Positions 1-7,801 of a DNA stretch of 20,994 nt are shown here, piece by piece (position 1 is the first letter of the stretch; every line of letters starts with the position of its first letter). The translations under genes and the position numbers were made by a program. Origin of the DNA: Proteobacteria bacterium UBA2133 (GTDB taxonomy: Bacteria; Pseudomonadota; Gammaproteobacteria; Arenicellales; UBA868); the NCBI GenBank assembly GCA_002327725.1, contig DCXP01000094.1, forward strand, positions 1-20,994. Direction: 5' to 3'. The notes under the pieces were generated by a model. It had not been told where the DNA came from and did not search any database. It was given only the letters and a program-made list of their open reading frames with translations.

Positions 1-125
1 GCACGGGCAAGATTGGCCGGAATCACCAGGGAAATCAGGCTGTCACCGAGTTTCCCCGGAGTGACAAACAGGACCTTTGCATCCCTGGTGGACTTTACGC
101 GGTGGGACTCACCGTTTGCTTGCAT
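1..125 (-). CDS. Glycosyltransferase family 9 / heptosyltransferase-like, N-terminal fragment
   Basis: Only the first 41 codons lie in the window; the rest runs off the left edge. The start is ATG at 123-125. It is the first usable start after an in-frame TAG about 35 bases upstream, and no clear Shine-Dalgarno sequence precedes it. After a polar leader of about 16 residues comes KVLFVTPGKLGDSLISLVIP, which resembles the first beta strand and GD(S/V) loop of ADP-heptose:LPS heptosyltransferases and other GT9 enzymes. Those enzymes act at the inner membrane in building LPS core or related glycans. The gene sits 37 bases downstream of the FAD oxidoreductase on the same strand, so co-transcription is possible, but no shared function is evident. 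The family call rests on one short motif, so another Rossmann-type enzyme is possible. Confidence 0.45.
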   Translation of the reverse strand, partial: MQANGESHRVKSTRDAKVLFVTPGKLGDSLISLVIPANLAR

Positions 126-162
126 GGCACCGATTATGGGCCACCTGTACCTGCCAGACTAA

Positions 163-1326
163 TCAGATAATGCCCTTTTCGCGGTACGGGCGGTTTTCCA
201 GGATACGCCGGTAGCCAAAGCAGCTAAGGTCAAGCGCGCCATAGGCGCCATAAACGACATGCTCCGCAAGACCTCTCCCGACTGCCGGTGCATGCATGAT
301 GCCGTGGCCGGAAAAGCCGTTGGCGAGGTAAAGATTATCCAGCACCCCCTCACAGGGCCCGAGAATCGGGGAATAATCGAGCACATTGCGCGCATAGTGT
401 CCCCGCCAGCTTGTCTCCAGTTTGAGTGACTGCATTGCCGGAATCCGATCGGCGAGCGCAGGCCAGACCACCTCGTCGAAACGGCTCGGAGACACGCGAA
501 AGTTCCAACCGGGTTTCTCCGACCAGTCGGGAACGCCCCCGACATAGCCCTGGCCTTCTGGGCGAAACGCGAGATCCGTTTCGGTCTTAATGAACGGCAG
601 CGGTTCGACCGTCTCGCTGCAGCGAAAGAAATAACTTTCCCGCGACATCGGCTCGACGGGTAAAGCTACATCAACCGTCTTTGCAAGTTCGGTACACCAC
701 GCACCGGTGGCATTGATGAAGACCTCGGCTTCGAAGACGGTGCCGTCTGCGCCGTATGCCCGGCGAACCGCGTTTCCTGCCGTTTCCAAGCGCGTAATTT
801 CCGCCTCCTCATAGGCAATGCCACAGGAGATGGCCTTTCGGCGAAACCCCATCAAGGCGGCATAAGGATCGATCCATCCATCATGATCCGACAGCACCGC
901 AAGATCGACACCGTTCTCCTTCAGCGACGGAAAGCGCTGTGCGAGCTGTGTTGGGCTCAGAAGTTCCACCGCAACGCCCATCGACTCCTGCAGTCGGTAG
1001 TTCTCTTCCATCTGCTGGGCGCCACCATTATCTGAGATAAAAAGATACCCCTGGCGCCTGAAACCAATATCGGCGGGCGGCTCACCGACTTTCATGTGCT
1101 GTGCAAAATTTTGATAGAAGGACAGGCCAAAGTCGGCCATCTGGATATTCTCGGGAAGGCTGAACAGCCTGCGGATGCCGCCATTGGCGAGCGGTGTCGC
1201 GGCACGGGTGTACGTGGCGTCACGCTCAAGCACCAGCACCGTGCCTGCCCCGGGCAACTGGCTGAGATGGTAGGCGATGCTTGAGCCGACGATACCGCCG
1301 CCGATGATGATGATGTCCGCTTTCAC
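163..1326 (-). CDS. FAD-dependent oxidoreductase, DAO family (sarcosine/dimethylglycine oxidase-like)
   Basis: A 387-residue flavoprotein of the D-amino acid oxidase (DAO) fold. The N terminus carries the Rossmann FAD motif IIIIGGGIVGSSIAYHL at about residues 5-21. The C-terminal flavin-binding signature is near residues 320-350 (YSPILGP, then NGFSGHGIMHAPAVGRGLAE), as in sarcosine, dimethylglycine and glycine oxidases and FOXRED1. The length is usual for a stand-alone DAO enzyme; the folate-binding C-terminal half of dimethylglycine dehydrogenase is absent. The start is GTG at 1324-1326, placed right before the FAD motif; no Shine-Dalgarno is obvious. Such enzymes oxidise secondary or tertiary amines or amino acids, giving an imine and passing electrons to oxygen or a quinone. 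It lies 95 bases downstream of pyruvate carboxylase on the same strand. The substrate cannot be read from sequence; an N-methyl amino acid fits the other one-carbon genes here, which is inference. Confidence 0.85.
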   Translation of the reverse strand: MKADIIIIGGGIVGSSIAYHLSQLPGAGTVLVLERDATYTRAATPLANGGIRRLFSLPENIQMADFGLSFYQNFAQHMKVGEPPADIGFRRQGYLFISDNGGAQQMEENYRLQESMGVAVELLSPTQLAQRFPSLKENGVDLAVLSDHDGWIDPYAALMGFRRKAISCGIAYEEAEITRLETAGNAVRRAYGADGTVFEAEVFINATGAWCTELAKTVDVALPVEPMSRESYFFRCSETVEPLPFIKTETDLAFRPEGQGYVGGVPDWSEKPGWNFRVSPSRFDEVVWPALADRIPAMQSLKLETSWRGHYARNVLDYSPILGPCEGVLDNLYLANGFSGHGIMHAPAVGRGLAEHVVYGAYGALDLSCFGYRRILENRPYREKGII

Positions 1327-1398
1327 CGATGGTTAGCCGGTAAATCCAAGAAGGTGGTTAGTCTAAGGCCACAAAACGAATCAGCAGGATTTTCTACT

Positions 1399-1416
1399 GG
1401 GCCACTGGTACGGCCC
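1399..1416 (-). terminator. Short hairpin just past the pyruvate carboxylase stop (possible terminator)
   Basis: A perfect 5-bp stem, GGGCC (1399-1403) with GGCCC (1412-1416), with an 8-base loop, lies 6 bases beyond the pyruvate carboxylase stop codon. On the minus strand the stem is followed by purine-rich sequence rather than a U run, so it does not meet the usual intrinsic-terminator pattern. It could be a weak or Rho-assisted terminator, an RNA 3'-end protector, or chance. Confidence 0.25.
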
Positions 1417-1421
1417 GGACG

Positions 1422-4400
1422 CTATTTCACCGTCAGCAGAAGATCTTTCACATCGACCTGCTGGCCAGCCGTAACCGAGATGGCATCGATCGTGCAATCG
1501 CGCTCGGCCCGCACACTGGTCTGCATCTTCATCGCCTCGACGATGAGCAGCACATCACCCGCCTGAACGGAATCACCCGACCCCACATTGATCTGCACGA
1601 CCAGACCCGGCATCGGCGCGCCGACCTGAGCCGGGTCGGAGGCATCGACCTTGGGCTGCACGGGGCGACTGACCTCATGGGTCCGGTCCATGACCCGGAT
1701 CTGACGCGGCTGCCCATTGACCTCAAAGAACACGGTCCGCAAGCCATCATCATGATGCTCGCTAAACCCAAGAAAACGGATGATCTGGGTATTGCCGGGC
1801 GCCAGTTCGATGCTGATCTCTTCACCTGACGCCATGCCGTAGAAAAACACCCGGGTCGGCACCATAGTCATATCACCGTACTGACGGCGAACTTTGGCGT
1901 AATCGGAGAAAACTTTTGGGTACATGAGATAGGATGCCAACTCCTGGTCCGACAGTTTTCCCTCAATCTCATGCTCGGCCTCATCGCGCAGTGCGTCAAG
2001 ATCAGCAGGCGGCAGCACTTGGCCGGGGCGCTCCGTCAGCGGCGGTTCGTCACCCAGAATCTTCTTCTGCAGAGTCTCGGGAAACCCGCCATAGGGCTGG
2101 CCGATGTCGCCCCGAAACAGTGAAACGACCGATTCGGGAAAGGTGACAGGATGTTCCGGGTTTTCGATATCCGCCCGGGTCAAACCATTGGTCACCATCA
2201 TCAGCGCCATGTCGCCAACGACTTTGGACGTGGGCGTCACTTTAATGATGTCGCCGAAAAGATCGTTCACCTCGGCATAAGTATCCGCAACCTCTGGCCA
2301 TCGGTCCGCCAGACCGAGCGAGCGTGCCTGCTCACGCAGATTGGTGTATTGCCCCCCGGGCATGCCGTGGACATATACCTCTGATGCACCCGAGCGCTCC
2401 TCTCCCTCAAAAGCAGCATAGTGCTCGCGCACCGCCTCCCAGTATCGCGACAACTCCCGGACATGATCGGCATCAAGACCGGTGTCACGCGGACCATGGC
2501 GCAATGCCTCGACGATGGACCCGAGGTTGGGTTGAGAGGTCAATCCGCTCATCGCATCCATTGCACAGTCGACCGCATCAACACCGGCCTCGACCGCAGC
2601 CAGTACGCTGGCTGCAGCAATGCCGCTGGTATCGTGGGTATGGAAATGAATCGGTATCGAGACCTCGTCTTTCAGTGCCGAGAGCAGCTCACGGGCAGCC
2701 TGAGGCCGGCAGAGTCCCCCCATGTCCTTGAGCCCCAGAATATGTGACCCGGCCGCTTCGAGCTGACGCGCAAGATCGAGGTAGTAGTCGAGGTTGTACT
2801 TGGAACACTGCGGATCACTCAGGTTCCCGGTAAAGCAGATTGCGCCTTCAACCAGTTTGCCGGTCTCACCCGCGGCATCAATCGCGACCCGCATGTTCTC
2901 GATCCAGTTCAGGGAATCAAATACCCGGAAGATATCGACCCCGGCGGTTGCAGCCTGATCCACAAAGTAACGCACCACGTTATCGGGGTAATTGGTATAG
3001 CCGACAGCGTTGGAGGCACGCAGCAGCATCTGTGTCAGGATATTGGGCATGCCTTCCCGCAGTGCCTCAAGACGTTGCCACGGACACTCGTTGAGAAAAC
3101 GCATCGCGACATCAAAGGTCGCGCCACCCCAGCATTCCACCGAGAGCAGTTGCGGCAGCATCCGTGCGTAGGCATCCGCGACAGCGATCAGGTCGTAACT
3201 GCGCACCCGGGTTGCCAGCAGAGACTGGTGGGCATCGCGAAAAGTCGTATCGGTTACCAGCACCTGCGGCTGTTGCAGCATCCAGTGGGCAAAGCCTTCA
3301 GCGCCGAGCTCATCGAGCCGCTCACGGCTGCCCGGTAGCACGGGCAGCTTGGCCAGCGGGGGTACCCGCGGCTCGCGCGGAGACTGCGGTATGCGCCGGC
3401 CTGCCACTTCCGGATTGCCGTTGATGGTGACGTCGCCGATGAAACGGAGCAGTCGGGTGACCCGGTCGCGCCGGCGCGGAAAGGTCATCAAGTCCGGTGT
3501 GTCATCAATGAAGCGGGTGGTGTAATTGGCGCGGCAGAAATCGTCATTACTCAAAAGTCCGATCAGGAAGGGCATATTGGTATTGACGCCCCGTACCCGG
3601 AATTCGCGCAGGGCGCGCAGCATCCGCTGAACAACCTCTTCGGGGGTATTTCCCCTTCCGGTTACCTTGACCAGCAAGGAGTCATAGTGCCGGGTAACCC
3701 GTGCGCCCGTGTAAGCCGTTCCCGCATCCAGCCGGATTCCAAATCCGGAAGGGCTGCGATAAGTGTCGACCTCTCCGTAATCCGGGATGAAATTGTTCTC
3801 CGGATCTTCGGTGGTAATCCGGCACTGCATGGCATGGCCGCGCATGACGATTTCGTCTTGCGCAGGAACCCCCGATGACTCTGATCCGATACTGCAGCCC
3901 TGGGCAATCCGGATCTGCGCTTTGACGATATCGATCCCCGTGATCTCCTCGGTCACGGTATGTTCCACCTGGATACGCGGATTGACTTCGATGAAGAAAA
4001 AATTCCCCGAATCAGCATCCTGCAGAAATTCCACGGTTCCCGCGTTGTAATAGCCGGCACCTTTGCAAAGCCGCAATGCGGACGCACAGACCGACTCGCG
4101 TTGTTGGTCCGTCAGAAAAAAGGCCGGTGCCCGCTCGACGACTTTCTGGTTGCGCCGCTGAACGGTACAGTCCCGCTCGTAAAGGTGTACCAGGTTGCCT
4201 TGCTGGTCTCCGAGCACCTGGACTTCTATGTGCCGGGCACGACGTACCAGTTTTTCAAGATAGACTTCATCGTTGCCAAAAGCCGTCTGCGCTTCCCGCC
4301 GACCGACTTCGACCATCGCATCCAGTTCGGATCCATCCTCAATGACCCGCATGCCCCGGCCGCCCCCACCCCAAGAGGCCTTCAGCATCAGCGGATATCC

Positions 4401-4862
4401 AATCGCGTCAGCCATCGCGCGGACCGCAGCGGAATCCCCGGGCAGGGGTTCCGTGGCCGGCATCACCGGCACCTGATTTTCCTGCGCCAGCCGACGTGCC
4501 TGCACTTTATTGCCCAGGCGCGCCATCACATCGGCCGAGGGGCCAATGAATACCAGTCCGGCATCCGCACAGGCTCTGGCAAATTCAGGACTCTCCGAGA
4601 GGAAACCGTACCCTGGATGAACCGCATCCGCGCCGCAGCGCACAGCTGTCTGCACAATCTCATCGATCTGCAGGTACGCCTGCACCGGTGAGCAGCCCTC
4701 ACCCACACGACACGCCTCCGCAGCCTTGAAGCGGTGCAGGGCAAACCGGTCTTCCTCTGAATAGATGGCGACACTCGCGATATCGAGCTCTGCCGCCGCG
4801 CGCATCACCCGGATCGCAATCTCGCTTCGATTGGCAATCAGAATCTTGTCAAAGGTATTCAT
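1422..4862 (-). CDS. pyc: Pyruvate carboxylase
   Basis: A 1,146-residue single-chain pyruvate carboxylase, the usual length (about 1,150). It carboxylates pyruvate to oxaloacetate using ATP, bicarbonate and biotin, refilling the TCA cycle. Domains in order: biotin carboxylase/ATP-grasp (about 1-455, with the glycine-rich loop KASWGGGGRGM and the FFFIEVNPRIQVEHTVTEEITG block); carboxyltransferase (about 530-830, with DTTFRDAHQSLLATR, the FHTHDTSG metal-ligand motif and GLKDMGGL, which holds the carbamylated lysine); the conserved C-terminal linker region; and a biotinyl domain with the EAMKM site, biotinylated lysine at residue 1112. All core motifs look intact. The start ATG is at 4860-4862 with no recognisable Shine-Dalgarno. 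It is transcribed divergently from the MetF gene across 248 bases. It partners in carbon supply with malate synthase G further along. Confidence 0.98.
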   Translation of the reverse strand: MNTFDKILIANRSEIAIRVMRAAAELDIASVAIYSEEDRFALHRFKAAEACRVGEGCSPVQAYLQIDEIVQTAVRCGADAVHPGYGFLSESPEFARACADAGLVFIGPSADVMARLGNKVQARRLAQENQVPVMPATEPLPGDSAAVRAMADAIGYPLMLKASWGGGGRGMRVIEDGSELDAMVEVGRREAQTAFGNDEVYLEKLVRRARHIEVQVLGDQQGNLVHLYERDCTVQRRNQKVVERAPAFFLTDQQRESVCASALRLCKGAGYYNAGTVEFLQDADSGNFFFIEVNPRIQVEHTVTEEITGIDIVKAQIRIAQGCSIGSESSGVPAQDEIVMRGHAMQCRITTEDPENNFIPDYGEVDTYRSPSGFGIRLDAGTAYTGARVTRHYDSLLVKVTGRGNTPEEVVQRMLRALREFRVRGVNTNMPFLIGLLSNDDFCRANYTTRFIDDTPDLMTFPRRRDRVTRLLRFIGDVTINGNPEVAGRRIPQSPREPRVPPLAKLPVLPGSRERLDELGAEGFAHWMLQQPQVLVTDTTFRDAHQSLLATRVRSYDLIAVADAYARMLPQLLSVECWGGATFDVAMRFLNECPWQRLEALREGMPNILTQMLLRASNAVGYTNYPDNVVRYFVDQAATAGVDIFRVFDSLNWIENMRVAIDAAGETGKLVEGAICFTGNLSDPQCSKYNLDYYLDLARQLEAAGSHILGLKDMGGLCRPQAARELLSALKDEVSIPIHFHTHDTSGIAAASVLAAVEAGVDAVDCAMDAMSGLTSQPNLGSIVEALRHGPRDTGLDADHVRELSRYWEAVREHYAAFEGEERSGASEVYVHGMPGGQYTNLREQARSLGLADRWPEVADTYAEVNDLFGDIIKVTPTSKVVGDMALMMVTNGLTRADIENPEHPVTFPESVVSLFRGDIGQPYGGFPETLQKKILGDEPPLTERPGQVLPPADLDALRDEAEHEIEGKLSDQELASYLMYPKVFSDYAKVRRQYGDMTMVPTRVFFYGMASGEEISIELAPGNTQIIRFLGFSEHHDDGLRTVFFEVNGQPRQIRVMDRTHEVSRPVQPKVDASDPAQVGAPMPGLVVQINVGSGDSVQAGDVLLIVEAMKMQTSVRAERDCTIDAISVTAGQQVDVKDLLLTVK

Positions 4863-5021
4863 TAGGAGATTATGGCTTAGGCCCGGGTTCTGGTCATGTG
4901 TACCTAAACCGCAAACCCAATGGGGATGCAGATTCTACCGGATGACCCTGCTGCAGCTCTTGATGGTCAACGAAATATTTCTTTATTACGGCCATAAATT
5001 CCGCGGGCGCGGAAGAAACGG

Positions 5022-5049
5022 TTGACCCTGAGGGTTGATACTCTATGAT
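5022..5049 (+). promoter_or_regulatory. Sigma-70-like promoter of the MetF gene with a palindrome in the spacer
   Basis: TTGACC (5022-5027) and TATGAT (5044-5049) are separated by 16 bases and point at the MetF gene, giving an expected transcript start near 5056 and a leader of about 55 bases. ACCCT-G-AGGGT (5025-5035), a perfect 5+1+5 palindrome, overlaps the end of the -35 box and the spacer. GGTTGA also occurs twice, 13 bases apart (5020-5025 and 5033-5038). A protein bound there would block RNA polymerase, so this is a candidate operator. The rest of the 248-base pyruvate carboxylase-MetF gap shows nothing else I can name. Confidence 0.5.
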
Positions 5050-5110
5050 GCCATTTCCACAAGTTGGGCATTGACCCAAAACAGATCCACTCTCAGCACC
5101 CAAAGACAAC

Positions 5111-5989
5111 ATGAGCTCGCTTTCAAAGGCCCTGCAATCTTCTGATTTTGTTGTGACCAGCGAGCTGACGCCGCCCAAGGGGCTGGATCTTGCTCCACTG
5201 CTGGACAAGGCAACCCTGCTGAAGCCGCATGTCAGCGCAATCAACCTGACCGAGTCCCACGCGGCACGAATGGCCATGGATCCGGTTGCGGTCGGCCATC
5301 TGATGCTGGATCACGGCGTTGAGCCGATCGTACAGATGACCTCCCGTGACAAGAATCGCCTCGCCATCCAGGCGAGTATCCTGGGCGCCTCGGCTCTCGG
5401 TATATCGAATCTCGTCTTTATGGGGGGTGATCCCCCGGAAAATGGAGATCATCCCGACGCCAAGCCGGTTTTTGATCTCTTTGCTTCCCAATTGCTTGGG
5501 GCGGTGCGGGCACTCAACAGCGGAACCGATCTCAACGGCAATGCACTTAACAAAAGTACCGAGATCTTTGCCGGCGCCGTCGTTAATCCTGGGGCGAGTG
5601 ACCCCGGCGCTGAGATCGAAAATCTCCACAGAAAAATTGACGGTGGCGCTGAATTCTTCCAGACACAGGCTGTTTACGACGTTAGCGCATTTTCGGCATT
5701 TTTGGACAAAGCCCGCTCATCAAAACCGATTCTCGCAGGCATTATCCCGATCAAATCGGTGAAGATGGCGCAATATATGAACGAGCGCATACCGGGTGTG
5801 GATATTCCGGATCACCTCATCGAGAAAATCGCCGCAGCGGGGGACGATAAAGAAGCGATCGCGAAAATCAGCATCGGGATCGCCGCCAGCACCATACGGG
5901 AATTGCGCTCCGTCACCCGGGGCGGGCACGTTATGGCTATCGGCTGGGAGCAGTATATCCCGCAAATACTGGAACAGTCTCAGACCTAA
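5111..5989 (+). CDS. Methylenetetrahydrofolate reductase, MetF family
   Basis: A 292-residue TIM-barrel flavoprotein, close to the length of MetF (about 295). The family interconverts 5,10-methylene-THF and 5-methyl-THF with FAD. Visible motifs are FVVTSELTPPKG with the catalytic-type Glu18, QMTSRDKNRLAIQASILGA (folate/FAD site), GGDPP, a GAEFFQTQAVYD block and a GIIPIKS strand. The 'ELTPPKG' start and 'QMT.RD.NRLA' block recall, from memory, MetF forms of acetogens and one-carbon users rather than E. coli MetF with its FEFFPP start. It could therefore serve methyl-group oxidation as well as methionine synthesis; this is inference. It has its own promoter (5022-5049), no Shine-Dalgarno near ATG 5111, and ends one base from the convergent broken reductase gene. 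The MttB-like gene lies 3.5 kb further on the same strand. Confidence 0.9.
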   Translation: MSSLSKALQSSDFVVTSELTPPKGLDLAPLLDKATLLKPHVSAINLTESHAARMAMDPVAVGHLMLDHGVEPIVQMTSRDKNRLAIQASILGASALGISNLVFMGGDPPENGDHPDAKPVFDLFASQLLGAVRALNSGTDLNGNALNKSTEIFAGAVVNPGASDPGAEIENLHRKIDGGAEFFQTQAVYDVSAFSAFLDKARSSKPILAGIIPIKSVKMAQYMNERIPGVDIPDHLIEKIAAAGDDKEAIAKISIGIAASTIRELRSVTRGGHVMAIGWEQYIPQILEQSQT

Positions 5990-5990
5990 A

Positions 5991-6742
5991 TTAGATATCG
6001 AGTACCAGCACCTCCCCCGCCTTTGCGCGGGAGATGCAGATCATGATCTCTTCGGGCGACGCCCTTTCGGCGTCTGTCAGCACGAGGTCACGATGATCCG
6101 CCACTCCGCCGAGCAGGCGGGTTCTGCAACAGCCGCACAGGCCATTCTCACAAGAAGACTCAATCTTGACCCCGGCTTCGCGCACGGCCTCCAGTATGGC
6201 CTGGTCGGATGCCACCGCCAGCGAATATGAGCGCCTGAGTCCATCACCGGTAAAAAGATCGATATGCGCCCCGGGCTCAAACGGCGGCAGATCTTTGTTG
6301 TCTTTACCTACCAGTTCATAACGGCTGACATCATGGGATATTCGTTGAGGCTGCTGACCCTGAGTTCGATACGCTCCGACCCCTCGGGATCCAGAATCTT
6401 CTGCTCCGGCTGTAACAGCAAGCGCTCTACGGGGCGGGCGTTGATCACATGTGTATCGAGAATCTCATCGATATCCTCACGGCTTCGATAGTGATACCAG
6501 GTCCCCTCAGGGTAGATCACCATCACTGGGCCGAACTCACACCGGCCAAGACAGCCGCTTTTGTTGATACGAAGGCGCTTACTCAGTTTCAGTTCCTTGG
6601 CACGCGCCTTCATGGATTCCTGTAGCGCTGCCGATCCTCGCGCACTGCATGAACCTCTGTGGTGACCCGCTGCTCTTTCGTTGATACAGCAGAAAACATG
6701 AATGCCGAAGTAACGATCCCGCGATGAGGCAGACTCTTTCAT
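5991..6742 (-). pseudogene. Broken fused ferredoxin-flavoprotein reductase (Trx-like [2Fe-2S] + VanB-type), frameshift and NAD-domain deletion
   Basis: Reading from ATG 6742, the first frame encodes a thioredoxin-like [2Fe-2S] ferredoxin domain (HVFCCINERAAGHHRGSC, then NKSGCLGRCEFGPVMVIYPEG) and then ELRVSSLNE, before running into a TAG at 6308. The continuation is in the -1 frame from about 6342: ISHDVSRYELVG, then PPFEPGAHIDLF and LRRSYSLA. This is the FAD-barrel start of a VanB/phthalate-dioxygenase-reductase type enzyme. Losing one A in the GAATATCC context (6336-6343) explains the shift. The same frame then jumps from SYSLA directly to VASDQAILEAVREAG and a plant-type [2Fe-2S] domain (SSCENGLCGCC, IMICISRA) near 6215. 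The rest of the FAD domain and the whole NAD domain, roughly 190 codons, are missing. No start codon exists in the second frame before GTG 6215. Intact relatives would move electrons from NAD(P)H to Rieske oxygenases. It starts 4 bases after agmatine deiminase. Confidence 0.8.
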
Positions 6743-6746
6743 TTAT

Positions 6747-7784
6747 TTATTCGGTTTCAGTTTTGCCGGCGCCCACCCCGGGCTGCTGTTGGGTAATACA
6801 GTGGATACCGCCGCCGCCGGGGGCGATGTCATCGATCCGCAATGAGACCACCTCGCGCTGGGGGAAAAGCTGCTGGTAAATTGCCTTTGCGCGAGCGTCA
6901 GCAGGCAGTCCGTACGATGGCATGATCACCGCACCATTGGTTATATAACTGTTGATATACGAGGTGCAGAAACGGTCTCCTCCATCACACTGCCACGCAT
7001 CCTCTATCAATATCAGATCCAGCATTCGGCCCTTCGCATCGGTCTGCCCCTCAAGGGCGCGTCGGTTCTCCATGAGAATGTCATAGCGCGGGTGCGCACG
7101 ATCAAACGCCGCCTCAACCAGAACGCGGCCCGGCCCTACAAAGGCAGCCAGGCCATCGACGTGTCCGTTGGTTTCGTCCTCGTAGGGATCCCCTGGAATC
7201 CAGATAACTTTGGTGACGCCAAGCATTCTGCACAACTCAGCCTCAACCTCGCCCTTGCTCCATCCCGGATTACGATTGGGATTCAAAAAACAGGTTTCCG
7301 TGGTGATGAGCGTGCCTTCGCCATCAACCGTTATCCCGCCCCCTTCCGCTGTCATCCCGGACTGGAACATCTGCAGCCCCAGTTGCGACAGCAGTCTCGG
7401 TCCGGCTTGTGCGTCATCATCGAAAGGCTCGTAATTCCCGCCCCAGGCGTTGAAGGCGAAGCAGGCAGCGGCAACATCACCCTGATCGTTGATGAGAAAG
7501 TTAGGCCCGTTATCGCGAAACCAGCCGTCGTCGATTGGGATCTCGACACAGGTGATGTCGTTGCCCAAAGCTGCCTGCGCCGTCTCCCGGTCACGCGGAT
7601 GCACCACCATCGACACGGGCTCAAAACGCGAGATTACTTTGGCCACCTCGGCGTAATTGCCGCAGGTTGCCTCACTGTTAAAGCCTTCCCGGCACGGCCA
7701 CGCCATCCAGCACCGTGCATGGGTCTGCCATTCTGCGGGCATATAGAAGCCGGCCGATGCGGCATCGGATAAATTGAGACTCAT
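6747..7784 (-). CDS. Agmatine deiminase family protein (AguA-like)
   Basis: A 345-residue guanidino-group-modifying enzyme of the agmatine/peptidylarginine deiminase family (pentein fold). These hydrolyse agmatine to N-carbamoylputrescine plus ammonia. Family motifs are present in order: the N-terminal PAEW.TH..CWMAWP block, DDGWFRDNGPNFLIN (substrate Asp), AEGGGITVDGEGTLITTETCFLN, the NGHVDG motif with the catalytic His, a SYINSYITNGAVIMPSYG block, and the C-terminal GGGGIHCITQQQP carrying the nucleophile Cys329. All catalytic residues look present. RDNGPNFLIN differs from the RDTGP(T)F I remember in standard AguA, so a related guanidino substrate is possible. Start ATG 7784 has no clear Shine-Dalgarno. 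It sits between the cupin gene (17 bases upstream) and the broken reductase (4 bases downstream). No N-carbamoylputrescine amidase is in the window. Confidence 0.9.
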   Translation of the reverse strand: MSLNLSDAASAGFYMPAEWQTHARCWMAWPCREGFNSEATCGNYAEVAKVISRFEPVSMVVHPRDRETAQAALGNDITCVEIPIDDGWFRDNGPNFLINDQGDVAAACFAFNAWGGNYEPFDDDAQAGPRLLSQLGLQMFQSGMTAEGGGITVDGEGTLITTETCFLNPNRNPGWSKGEVEAELCRMLGVTKVIWIPGDPYEDETNGHVDGLAAFVGPGRVLVEAAFDRAHPRYDILMENRRALEGQTDAKGRMLDLILIEDAWQCDGGDRFCTSYINSYITNGAVIMPSYGLPADARAKAIYQQLFPQREVVSLRIDDIAPGGGGIHCITQQQPGVGAGKTETE

Positions 7785-7801
7785 TGTCCGGGCAATCGTT
7801 T

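Noticed and set aside
3960..4691. 243-codon open frame on the plus strand inside pyruvate carboxylase
   Set aside because: It is antisense to the highly conserved biotin carboxylase domain and its translation matches no family I know. It is a by-product of GC-rich codon use in the real gene.
4894..5277. 127-codon minus-strand open frame across the pyruvate carboxylase-MetF gap
   Set aside because: It overlaps the start of the MetF gene and the MetF promoter and resembles no protein family.
6336..6343. Programmed -1 ribosomal frameshift in the ferredoxin-reductase gene
   Set aside because: No slippery heptamer (X XXY YYZ) or clear downstream pseudoknot is present, and the same gene also lacks its NAD domain, so decay is the simpler explanation.
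6308..6742. The Trx-like ferredoxin part as a complete separate gene
   Set aside because: Its last residues from YPMMSAVMNW are out-of-frame readings of the FAD-domain start, and ELRVSSLNE continues perfectly as ISHDVSRYELVG in the other frame. A frameshifted fusion explains the data better.
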